Position numbers and translations under genes: made by a program. A stretch of DNA of 64,000 nt from Ignavibacteriales bacterium (lineage in GTDB: Bacteria; Bacteroidota; Ignavibacteria; Ignavibacteriales; Ignavibacteriaceae). Below, piece by piece: positions 43,703 through 51,797 of the stretch (the first letter of the stretch is position 1; each line of letters opens with the position of its first letter). The notes under the pieces are model-generated. The model had not been told where the DNA came from. It ran no database searches and worked only from the letters and a program-made list of their open reading frames with translations. The stretch covers positions 124,001 to 188,000 of the forward strand of contig DPRR01000006.1 of the NCBI GenBank assembly GCA_003538625.1. Direction: 5' to 3'.

Positions 43703-43752
43703 GCCACTAATTTCACGAATTCTTCACGAAGTAAATTAGTGTAATACGTGGC
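43703..43752. repeat. Palindromic intergenic element after the RhuM gene
   Basis: Two overlapping inverted repeats, GCCAC/GTGGC at the ends and CACTAATTT/AAATTAGTG inside, with repeated TTCACGAA words in the middle. It starts 4 bases after the RhuM stop on the minus strand and could act as a transcript 3' end. From memory it resembles dispersed palindromes common between genes in Bacteroidota-type genomes; copy number cannot be checked here. Confidence 0.55.
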
Positions 43753-43755
43753 TTA

Positions 43756-44784
43756 CTAATTTTTCTTTTTCTTATCTGAAATTTTCTTCGTTTCTCTTTC
43801 AAAATCACTTTCAAAAACTTTATCCTGAGTCACTCTAAACTTTTCATATTCCTTCTCAGCTAATCGTTTTGCTACTTCGTGTTTTACTTTTCCACCATCT
43901 TTTAATATTTGATATTCATTGAACTGCAAGAAAGCATCTAGCTTAGAAATCCAATCAGTCATTTTCATCGGTATTTGTCTTGCAGCCTGATTTTCTGCGT
44001 AATCTAAGTACATTGTTACAACTCGTTCCAGTTCTTTTATTTCTTTTTCGATTAAATAATTTTTTGCAACTATTACATCCGACTTTAATATTTTCCCTCT
44101 AGGTGAATTTTTCCATGTCTGCAAACCCATATTTGGTTTATCCGAGTTTGCTCGTTCTGAAATAATTTGTGCTGCAGTTTTGCCCGAGGTTGCCCAATGA
44201 AATTTGTTTTGAACAGTTTTAAAGAATGTTCGTGTTATTTCCGCTTCCTTTTCATAATCAATACTGCACTGCTCGTATATGTCTGTAATCTTTAGATAGA
44301 AACGTCTTTCACTTGCACGTATCTCACGAATTCGTTCAAGCAACTCATCAAAGTAATCTTTGCTAAATCGCGTGCCCTGCTTCAGGCGTTCATCATCTAA
44401 AACAAATCCTTTGATGATAAACTCTCTTAAAGTTTTAGTCGCCCATATTCTAAACTGCGTAGCCTGAAAACTATTTACACGGTAACCTACAGCAATGATA
44501 GCATCGAGGTTATAGAAATCTACATCACGTGAAACCTTCCTGGTACCTTCAGTTTGAACTATCCGGAAATTCCGGATAGTTGCACCCATTACCAATTCAT
44601 TGGTTTTGTATATATTTTGTAAATGCTCATTCACCGTCCGAACATCAACACCAAACAAAACAGCCATTCTCTTTTGACTTAGCCAAAAAGTTTCTTCCTG
44701 GAAAAATACTTCCACTCTAACATTACCACTCGGTGATGAGTAAAAAATTATATCGTTTGATTGTGGAGCTGACTTTTTACTCAT
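43756..44784 (-). CDS. RhuM-family protein (virulence RhuM-like)
   Basis: The 342-residue protein matches the RhuM family, named after a Salmonella pathogenicity-island gene and widespread but of unknown function. Characteristic parts include FWLSQKRMAVLFGVDVRTVN (a DNA-binding-like helix-turn-helix near the N-terminus), NLDAIIAVGYRVNSFQATQF and WATKTLREFIIKGFVLDDER. The last third is helical and charged, ending in a Lys-rich tail. There is no signal peptide. The gene is enclosed by a 36 bp direct repeat and has its own promoter in the upstream copy. These genes are sporadic in bacteria and often near mobile DNA, which fits acquisition here. Confidence 0.85.
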   Translation of the reverse strand: MSKKSAPQSNDIIFYSSPSGNVRVEVFFQEETFWLSQKRMAVLFGVDVRTVNEHLQNIYKTNELVMGATIRNFRIVQTEGTRKVSRDVDFYNLDAIIAVGYRVNSFQATQFRIWATKTLREFIIKGFVLDDERLKQGTRFSKDYFDELLERIREIRASERRFYLKITDIYEQCSIDYEKEAEITRTFFKTVQNKFHWATSGKTAAQIISERANSDKPNMGLQTWKNSPRGKILKSDVIVAKNYLIEKEIKELERVVTMYLDYAENQAARQIPMKMTDWISKLDAFLQFNEYQILKDGGKVKHEVAKRLAEKEYEKFRVTQDKVFESDFERETKKISDKKKKN

Positions 44785-44831
44785 TAGTGACTAAAATTCA
44801 TTTTATTATTGAATAGATGAATTGCTAATCA

Positions 44832-44867
44832 AAATATAGATAAAGAGGTTTAGTCAATCAAGAAAAG
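44832..44867. repeat. 36 bp direct repeat, copy 2 (upstream of the RhuM gene)
   Basis: Second copy of the repeat at 43652-43687, with one mismatch (T where copy 1 has C). It lies 47 bases upstream of the RhuM ATG and separates it from the palindromic element next to the aminotransferase gene. Confidence 0.95.
44833..44861 (-). promoter_or_regulatory. Predicted sigma-70 promoter of the RhuM gene (in repeat copy 2)
   Basis: On the minus strand -35 TTGATT (44856-44861), 17 bp spacer, -10 TATATT (44833-44838). The boxes are identical to those in copy 1. The start would be about 42 bases before the RhuM ATG. Confidence 0.7.
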
Positions 44868-44892
44868 AAAAAGAAGAAAGATTGAATAATTC

Positions 44893-44959
44893 TGTCACCC
44901 TGAATTTATTTCAGGGTCAACTAAAATTGGGCAGATGCCGAAACGAGTTCGGCATGACA
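44893..44959. repeat. 67 bp palindromic intergenic element with TGTCA/TGACA ends
   Basis: The element starts with TGTCA and ends with TGACA. It holds two hairpins, CCCTGAA/TTCAGGG and ATGCCGAA/TTCGGCAT. It lies 8 bases after the stop codon of the aminotransferase gene on the minus strand and is followed there by no T-run, so it may end or protect the transcript. It has the look of a dispersed REP/MITE-type repeat of Bacteroidota-like genomes; this is from memory and needs a genome search. Confidence 0.6.
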
Positions 44960-44967
44960 AAAAAAAT

Positions 44968-46188
44968 TTACACTTCCACCAAATCTGGATATTTTTCCTG
45001 ATACTTAACAAAAAATTCACCGATTGCTCTGTAAGCTTTTTCAAGAATTTGTTCGTTTGGTAAAAATACGACTCTAAAATGATGAGTGCCGGGAACCTGT
45101 CCAAATCCGCTACCGGGAACAATTACAACTCCGGTTTCGCGAATCAACTCGCCAACAAAATGTGCATCAGGTTGCTTCATCTCCAATTTTGGAAATGCAT
45201 AAAATGCACCTTCGGGTTTTACACACGAAATTCCTGGAATTGCATTTAACATTTCAACTGTTAAATCTCTACGGCGTGTAAGTTTTTTCATTGCTTCAGT
45301 AAGATGATCATGATTCCCTTCGAGCGATGGTTTTATTCCATATTGTTCAGGATGATTTGCAGATAATCTTGCACGAAGAATTTTATTTACTGCTTCAATA
45401 AAATCAGAAAGAACTTCTTTTCTGCCGCTAACAATTCCCCAACCTATTCTGAAACCGGGGACCATATAATTTTTTGATAATCCGCCAAATGTAATACAGG
45501 AAACATCTTTATTTAATGATGCAATTGAAATGTGTTTCTTTCCATCAAACAAAAGCTTGTCATAAATTTCATCAGCAAAGATTACAAGATTATGCTCAAG
45601 TGCTAAATCAACAATCTGCTGTAAATTTTCTCTTGTGTAAAGTGAACCCGTTGGATTGTTTGGATTGATAAGTACAATTGCTTTTGTCTTATCATTAATT
45701 TTAGATTTTATATCATCAATATCTGGCAGCCATCCATTTGATTCATCAAGATAATACGGGTTTTCCATCATCTGTAGTTTACTAGCAATGGCTGTGTAAA
45801 GTGGGTAACCCGGAGTTGGAGTAAGCACATTTTCCCCATCATTTACAAGTGCTGTTAAACAAATATCAATTGCCTCGCTTGCTCCGGTTGTTACAAAAAT
45901 ATCCTGAACGTTTGTGATGCCTTTTTTTTCTGCTTCTCTTTCAATTGCATCAACAGCTTCTTTGATGCCTGAAGATGGAGCATAACCGTTTTGATTTTTT
46001 AACATCGCATTATAGGTTGCATCAACAAGATGTTTAGGCGGTTCAAAATCAAAAAGATTTGGATCTCCAATATTTAAGTACAACATTTCTTTTCCTGTTT
46101 TTGCAATCTGATTTGCAAGAACAACAATATCTCTAACAGCGTAAGTAATGTTTTCAGTTCTAACTGCGGGTTTAATTTTTTTGGTCAT
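44968..46188 (-). CDS. PLP-dependent aminotransferase, AlaA-like (alanine transaminase type)
   Basis: The 406-residue class I/II aminotransferase closely follows the pattern of bacterial AlaA, which makes alanine from pyruvate and glutamate. Visible features are NIGDPNLFDFEPP near the N-terminus, NPNNPTGSLYTRENL, ADEIYDKLLFDGKKH, the PLP lysine K239 in GGLSKNY, and substrate-carboxylate Arg in VPGFRIGW. Length equals the AlaA family. It is the last gene before the divergent Old Yellow Enzyme gene and is transcribed away from it. An aspartate aminotransferase role cannot be excluded. Confidence 0.85.
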   Translation of the reverse strand: MTKKIKPAVRTENITYAVRDIVVLANQIAKTGKEMLYLNIGDPNLFDFEPPKHLVDATYNAMLKNQNGYAPSSGIKEAVDAIEREAEKKGITNVQDIFVTTGASEAIDICLTALVNDGENVLTPTPGYPLYTAIASKLQMMENPYYLDESNGWLPDIDDIKSKINDKTKAIVLINPNNPTGSLYTRENLQQIVDLALEHNLVIFADEIYDKLLFDGKKHISIASLNKDVSCITFGGLSKNYMVPGFRIGWGIVSGRKEVLSDFIEAVNKILRARLSANHPEQYGIKPSLEGNHDHLTEAMKKLTRRRDLTVEMLNAIPGISCVKPEGAFYAFPKLEMKQPDAHFVGELIRETGVVIVPGSGFGQVPGTHHFRVVFLPNEQILEKAYRAIGEFFVKYQEKYPDLVEV

Positions 46189-46381
46189 TTTTGTACTCCG
46201 TAATAAGTAATTTCAATTCACTATTCAAACTTAAAAAAAATTGTGATGAGAATCAGATAATAAATAGCAATCAATCATTCATCACACAGCAGAAAAATAA
46301 CCATAATATCAAATTATTAAATACATAATTTTGTTTTAATTAAATGATAATTCATAAATCTTAATAAAAAAGTTAAATACT

Positions 46382-47446
46382 ATGAGCAAATTATTCTCCC
46401 CGCTGAAAATCAGAAATATTGAATTAAAAAACAGAGTTGTTGTATCGCCGATGTGTCAGTATTCAAGTATAGATGGGGCGCCAACCGATTGGCATCTTGT
46501 TCATTTAGGTGCCCGTGCAGTTGGCGGAGCCGGACTGATCTTCACTGAAGCAACAGCGGTTTCACCCGAGGGACGAATCTCACCTGATGATGCTGGAATA
46601 TGGAATGATGAACAGATATCCGCTTACAAAAGAATTACTTCCTTTATTAAATCGCAGAAATCTGTACCCGGAATTCAATTAGCTCATGCGGGAAGAAAAG
46701 CTTCCACTTTTGCACCATGGAAAGGAAATGGAAAAGTTGAAATTGAAAACGGAGGCTGGCAAACTTTAGCTCCAAGTCCAATTCTTTTTACCAATAATTT
46801 TCCTGATCCAAAAGAAATGGATGAAAAAGATATTAAGCTTGTTATTGATCAATTTGTTCAGGCAGCTAAAAGAAGCATTGATGCAGGATTTGAAGTAATA
46901 GAGTTGCATATGGCTCACGGTTACTTGGTTCACGAATTTTTATCGCCTCTATCAAATCAACGCAAAGATATTTATGGCGGAAGTTTAGAAAACAGATGCC
47001 GCTTTGCAATTGAGATTGCCTTAGCAGTAAGGAAAGTTATACCAGATGGAATGCCTCTGTTCGCAAGAATTTCATCAACAGATTGGACCGAAGGCGGATG
47101 GGATATTGAACAATCCATTCAACTTTCAAAATTGTTAAAAGAAGCCGGGGTTGATTTGATAGATTGTTCAAGCGGTGGTAATGTTGCAAAGGCAAATATT
47201 CCTGCAGCACCCGGCTATCAAATCCCTTTTTCGCAAAGGATAAAACAAGAAACTAAAATTCTTACAGGCGGCGTTGGGTTAATTACAATGGCGGAACAAG
47301 CAGAACAAATTATTGCAACGGATCAAGCAGATTTGGTTTTGCTTGCTAGAGAAATGTTACGTGATCCTTACTGGACTTTGCACGCTGCTAAAAAATTAAA
47401 TGTTGATTTAGAAGATTTTCCAAAACAATATTTGAGAGCCAAATGA
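46382..47446 (+). CDS. NADH:flavin oxidoreductase, Old Yellow Enzyme family (YqjM/NamA-like)
   Basis: The 354-residue FMN-dependent TIM-barrel enzyme reduces activated C=C bonds with NAD(P)H. Motifs typical of the YqjM class are VVSPMCQYSSIDGAPTDWHL (with the FMN-tuning Cys), QLAHAGRKAS, HMAHGYLVHEFLSP and RKDIYGGSLENRCRFA. The ATG at 46382 gives the family start MSKLFSPLKIRNIELKNRV. It is divergent from the aminotransferase with a 193-base gap. Natural substrate is unknown; such enzymes often protect against electrophiles. Confidence 0.92.
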   Translation: MSKLFSPLKIRNIELKNRVVVSPMCQYSSIDGAPTDWHLVHLGARAVGGAGLIFTEATAVSPEGRISPDDAGIWNDEQISAYKRITSFIKSQKSVPGIQLAHAGRKASTFAPWKGNGKVEIENGGWQTLAPSPILFTNNFPDPKEMDEKDIKLVIDQFVQAAKRSIDAGFEVIELHMAHGYLVHEFLSPLSNQRKDIYGGSLENRCRFAIEIALAVRKVIPDGMPLFARISSTDWTEGGWDIEQSIQLSKLLKEAGVDLIDCSSGGNVAKANIPAAPGYQIPFSQRIKQETKILTGGVGLITMAEQAEQIIATDQADLVLLAREMLRDPYWTLHAAKKLNVDLEDFPKQYLRAK

Positions 47447-47556
47447 GTTTTAGTTTTATAGTCAGTTTTGTTAAATCAAATACTGAATAGACATTAATGT
47501 TTGAGTAGATTTTAATTAAAATTTTTAAGTTTGTCTTAAACTAATTAAGTAATACA

Positions 47557-50079
47557 GTGGAATTAGAAAATCTATCTGACTATTGGAACATTTCAGTAGA
47601 AAATGTTTACAAAGAAATTAATTCCAATGTAAATGGAATTTCTGATTCTGAAGCAAAAAACAGACTTGAGAAATATGGATTAAATAAACTTGCCCCGCCT
47701 AAAAAATCAGATTCTTTCGTTCTACTACTTTCCCAGTTTAAAAGTCCAATTATATTAATATTAATATTCGCCGCTATTCTTTCTCTTTTCTTAGGGGATC
47801 GCACTGACGCTTACATCATTCTTACAATTATTTTTATTAGCGGAATGCTGGGATTTTGGCAGGAACGCGGCGCTTCAAATGCTGTTAAGAAATTATTAGA
47901 AATTGTACAAATAAAAAGTAACGTAATTCGTAACGGAAATAAAAAAGAAATTCATGTCGAAGAAATTGTTCCCGGAGATGTAGTAATATTATCGGCTGGC
48001 TCGGTTGTACCCGGTGATGCATTAATTATTGAGTCCAAAGATCTTTTTGTGGATGAAGCTGCACTTACCGGTGAAACTTTTCCGGTAGAAAAAAATAGTT
48101 CTGTTTTGGATAAGGATACTGTACTTAGTAAAAGGACTAATTCGCTTTTTATGGGTACTCACGTTGTAAGCGGTACTGGAAAAGCCATCATAATATTTAC
48201 AGGGGTTAATACGGAGTTTGGAAAAGTATCAGAGCGATTAAAACTACGTCCTTCAGAAACAGAATTTGAAAAAGGTGTCAGAAAATTTGGTTACTTGTTG
48301 ATGGAAGTAACTATGGTGATGATTTTTATAATCTTTGCATTTAATGTTTATCTTCACAAACCTATCGTTGATTCTTTTCTTTTTTCATTAGCACTGGCGG
48401 TTGGACTTACTCCAACTTTGCTGCCTGCTATTATAAGTGTTAATCTTTCACACGGAGCCAAACGAATGGCTAAGAAAAAAGTTATAGTTAAAAGGCTTAA
48501 TTCCATCGAAAACTTTGGCAGCATGAACGTTCTTTGCTCAGATAAAACCGGCACACTTACAGAAGGTAAAGTAAAGATCTATTCATTTGACGATGTAAAT
48601 GGAAATCAAAATGAAAAAGTAATGTTATATGCACAGCTAAACGCTTATTATCAAACCGGTTTTTCAAATCCAATTGATCAAGCAATCGTGTCTTATGGAA
48701 GTAAAAATTATGAGGAGTATAAAAAACTAGATGAAATACCTTATGATTTTTTAAGAAAAAGATTAAGCGTTTTAGTTGAGAAAGATAACACGGGAATAAT
48801 CATCACAAAAGGCGCCCTGGATAATGTTCTGGAAGTTTGTAAGCAAGTTGAAGTTAATAATAATGCTGTTGAAAATATTACCCAAAGTTTAAACAAAATA
48901 AATGATTTCTATTATAGCAGCAGTTCAAAAGGTTACAGGGTATTAGGGGTTGCTTATAAGAATATTAATGATAAAAAAGTTATCGATTTATCGTCTGAGG
49001 AAGATATGATCTTTCTTGGATTTATTTTGCTTTATGATCCTCCTAAACCGGGTGTGGGTGACACTTTAATTAATCTTAACAAGATGGGTGTATCGCTTAA
49101 AATTATAACCGGCGATAATAAACTTGTAGCTGAAAATATCAGTCGTCAAATCGGGGTTGCAAATATAAAATCAATTACCGGATCTCAGATAAGAAAATTA
49201 AGTGATGAAGCGTTGTACCGAAGTGCTGGAGATATAAACATCTTTGCAGAAGTTGAACCAAATCAAAAAGAAAGAATAATTATTGCTTTGAAAAAAGCCG
49301 GTAATGTAGTTGGATATTTGGGCGATGGGATTAATGATGCCTCAGCTTTGCACGCTGCTGATGTGGGAATTTCTGTTGAGAGTGCTGTTGATGTTGCAAA
49401 TGAGGCTGCTGATTTAGTTTTACTTGAAACAGATTTGAATGTTTTATTAAGCGGAATAGAAGAAGGCAGAATTACTTTTGCAAATACAATCAAATATGTT
49501 TTTATGGCAACAAGTGCAAACTTTGGAAATATGTTCAGTATGGCAGGTGCTTCCTTGTTTCTTTCTTTTTTACCATTACTTCCAAAACAAATACTTCTTA
49601 CTAATCTTCTAACTGATTTTCCTGAAATGACAATTGCAACAGATTCCGTTGATGAAGACTGGATTGAAAAGCCAAGAAGATGGGATATAAAATTTATTCG
49701 CAGGTTTATGATGATATTCGGTGCTATAAGTTCACTTTTTGATTATGCAACATTTGGTATTTTACTCTGGATATTAAATGCAAATGTTGATCAATTTAGA
49801 ACAGGCTGGTTTATTGAATCAGTTATATCTGCAGTCCTTATTGTTCTAGTGGTAAGAACAAAAAAATCATTCTACAAAAGTAAACCGGGCAAGTCACTCT
49901 TAATTACATCCATAGCAATTATAATTTTTACTCTTATTATTCCTATCTCACCATTAATAAAACTATTTGAGTTCATTTATCTCCCACCAATTTTTATTTT
50001 GTACTTAAGTCTTATCATTGTGGGATATGTTTTTACAGCAGAGATTGCTAAAAAAATTTTCTACAGATATTCTTCATAA
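47557..50079 (+). CDS. P-type ATPase, Mg2+-importing (MgtA/MgtB) type
   Basis: The 840-residue cation pump has the actuator motif TGETFPVEK (about 171), the phosphorylated Asp D329 in SDKTGTLTEGKV, KGALDNVL in the nucleotide domain, and GDGINDASALHAADVG at the hinge. About ten membrane segments are visible, two before the actuator domain and a block of six at the end. The M4 segment reads VGLTPTLLP, close to the GLTPEMLP of MgtA-type pumps, and WQERGASNAVKKL resembles that branch, so Mg2+ or Ni2+/Mg2+ transport is most likely. The start is GTG at 47557. No Mg2+ riboswitch is evident in the 110-base leader. Confidence 0.8.
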   Translation: MELENLSDYWNISVENVYKEINSNVNGISDSEAKNRLEKYGLNKLAPPKKSDSFVLLLSQFKSPIILILIFAAILSLFLGDRTDAYIILTIIFISGMLGFWQERGASNAVKKLLEIVQIKSNVIRNGNKKEIHVEEIVPGDVVILSAGSVVPGDALIIESKDLFVDEAALTGETFPVEKNSSVLDKDTVLSKRTNSLFMGTHVVSGTGKAIIIFTGVNTEFGKVSERLKLRPSETEFEKGVRKFGYLLMEVTMVMIFIIFAFNVYLHKPIVDSFLFSLALAVGLTPTLLPAIISVNLSHGAKRMAKKKVIVKRLNSIENFGSMNVLCSDKTGTLTEGKVKIYSFDDVNGNQNEKVMLYAQLNAYYQTGFSNPIDQAIVSYGSKNYEEYKKLDEIPYDFLRKRLSVLVEKDNTGIIITKGALDNVLEVCKQVEVNNNAVENITQSLNKINDFYYSSSSKGYRVLGVAYKNINDKKVIDLSSEEDMIFLGFILLYDPPKPGVGDTLINLNKMGVSLKIITGDNKLVAENISRQIGVANIKSITGSQIRKLSDEALYRSAGDINIFAEVEPNQKERIIIALKKAGNVVGYLGDGINDASALHAADVGISVESAVDVANEAADLVLLETDLNVLLSGIEEGRITFANTIKYVFMATSANFGNMFSMAGASLFLSFLPLLPKQILLTNLLTDFPEMTIATDSVDEDWIEKPRRWDIKFIRRFMMIFGAISSLFDYATFGILLWILNANVDQFRTGWFIESVISAVLIVLVVRTKKSFYKSKPGKSLLITSIAIIIFTLIIPISPLIKLFEFIYLPPIFILYLSLIIVGYVFTAEIAKKIFYRYSS

Positions 50080-50175
50080 TTAATACACATTAAAAAAGTT
50101 TAATCATACTTTCATTTTCCATTAATTAACCGGCAATATATTTTATATAAAAATATTTTTATATGGAGCAAAAAA

Positions 50176-50913
50176 ATGAAAAAGTTAACAAATGGATTTA
50201 TTAAATGGACAATCCTATTTTCAATATTTATGATGCTGCCATTAAGCATTAACGCAGCACCGATAACCAGAAAACAATTAGAAAAAAATATTGAAAAGAC
50301 AATTGGTAATTATTATTTAGAACCGTTCAACATTTCTGCAGATCAAAAAGGAATTATAACCGTAAAAGGTGATGTAGAAACATTATTCGATAAACTAAAA
50401 ATTGAAGAACTGATTTCTCAGGTACAGGGCGTTACATCAATAAAAGATGAAATTAAAGTTAAAGCTGAGCTTATGCCTGATAATGAAATAAAGTCAAACA
50501 TTGAAAATGAACTTCAAAGGAATAATGCAATTCTGGAACCTGAAAAAATTAAGGTTGAAGTTCATAATGGAGCTGTAAATCTATCCGGTACTGTCAGTTA
50601 TTTTAGGGAAAAATTATTGGCACAATCAATAGCTTCCTGGCAGGATGGAGTAACAGATATGACAAGTAAAATAATAGTTATGTCGCCTGCAGCAGCAAGA
50701 AGTGATGATAATTTGAAAGAAATTATAAACGATCTTTTAAGAAAAGATTTTTCTCTGGAGAATAATATAAAATTTAATATAAGTAACGGTGTGGTTGATA
50801 TTATTGGATCTACAAATAATCTTTATGCTAAAAATCATATTCAGGAAGAGATTCAACATATTATCGGTGTAAAGAATACGATAAATGAGATTAAAGTAAA
50901 AAATGAATATTAG
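50176..50913 (+). CDS. Periplasmic protein with three BON domains (OsmY-like)
   Basis: The 245-residue protein has an N-terminal signal peptide (cleavage likely near INAAP). Three BON-like repeats of about 65 residues follow, at roughly 32-98, 103-168 and 175-244. Each ends in a pattern like GVTSIKDEIKV, GVTDMTSKIIV and GVKNTINEIKV. BON proteins bind membranes or phospholipids and are often induced by osmotic or envelope stress. A good ribosome-binding site (TGGAG) precedes the ATG. It lies between the P-type ATPase and a Trp-rich lipoprotein, suggesting an envelope-related group. Confidence 0.85.
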   Translation: MKKLTNGFIKWTILFSIFMMLPLSINAAPITRKQLEKNIEKTIGNYYLEPFNISADQKGIITVKGDVETLFDKLKIEELISQVQGVTSIKDEIKVKAELMPDNEIKSNIENELQRNNAILEPEKIKVEVHNGAVNLSGTVSYFREKLLAQSIASWQDGVTDMTSKIIVMSPAAARSDDNLKEIINDLLRKDFSLENNIKFNISNGVVDIIGSTNNLYAKNHIQEEIQHIIGVKNTINEIKVKNEY

Positions 50914-50940
50914 TCTTTAACTAAACCAACAGGTTACGAA

Positions 50941-51750
50941 ATGAGAAAGTTAAAATTTATAGTGAGAGCAAGCTTTCTTCTCTCCGCTTTTGCTTTGATG
51001 TTTTTCTTAGGTGGTTGTTCTACCTCTCAGAGTCAAAGTAGTATAGATGAAACGAATACTGCAGGTTACAATGTTTCTGATTTAGATAATTATGGCGAGT
51101 GGGTAAACATAGATAAATATGGAAGGGTTTGGCATCCTTACACAGTAAATGATTGGATGCCGTTTGATAATGGTCATTGGTTGTATGCGGATGCAAACTG
51201 GACATGGGTTTCATATGAACCATTTGGCTGGATTGTTTATCATTATGGCTGCTGGTATGATGATCCAATTTATGGTTGGGTGTGGATCCCTTCAGATGGA
51301 TTGTGGTCACCTGCAAATGTAGTCTGGTTAGATTATGGTGAATATGTCGGATGGGCTCCATTAGGTCCGCGTGGTATAGCTTATGGAAATCCTTGGGAAA
51401 GAAACCAAAGCCATTATTGGCATATTGTAAGACGTTCAGATTTTACTAAAGATAATGTTCGTGATTACAGAATTACAAATCTTGTTAGAAATGAGAATGA
51501 TGGACGGAAATATGCAAATAGACCGCCTGAAAGAAAATTGATAGAAAGGGATTTAGGAAGACCTGTACCCGAAGTTTCATTAAAACGTAAATCTGTACAG
51601 TTACAAAAAAGAAATTTAGAACGGATGGATTTACCTCCAAAGGAAAATAAAAGAGTAGAAATGAACTCTTCAAGAGTAAGAAAAGAGGTTCTGATTCCCA
51701 GAGAGAAATATCATACTCGGCGAAATAATAAAAATTTGAGTAAAAATTGA
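50941..51750 (+). CDS. Tryptophan-rich lipoprotein, DUF6600-like
   Basis: The 269-residue protein has a lipoprotein signal with lipobox LGGC (about residue 28). Residues 50-140 hold tandem Trp/Tyr/Gly-rich units such as GRVWHPYTVNDWMPFDNGHW, NWTWVSYEPFGWIVYHYGCW and YGWVWIPSDGLWSPANVVW, then YVGWAPLGP, the pattern of the DUF6600 family found in envelope proteins. The C-terminal third is basic and charged. It follows the BON gene by 27 bases. Function is unknown; the family name is from memory. Confidence 0.75.
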   Translation: MRKLKFIVRASFLLSAFALMFFLGGCSTSQSQSSIDETNTAGYNVSDLDNYGEWVNIDKYGRVWHPYTVNDWMPFDNGHWLYADANWTWVSYEPFGWIVYHYGCWYDDPIYGWVWIPSDGLWSPANVVWLDYGEYVGWAPLGPRGIAYGNPWERNQSHYWHIVRRSDFTKDNVRDYRITNLVRNENDGRKYANRPPERKLIERDLGRPVPEVSLKRKSVQLQKRNLERMDLPPKENKRVEMNSSRVRKEVLIPREKYHTRRNNKNLSKN

Positions 51751-51797
51751 TTTGTATGTTTTATCTTATTCAGTTTGAATAAATTAAAAATTAAAAT

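Noticed and set aside
47447..47556. Mg2+ riboswitch upstream of the P-type ATPase
   Set aside because: The leader is short and AT-rich, with no ykoK/mgtA-type paired structure visible.
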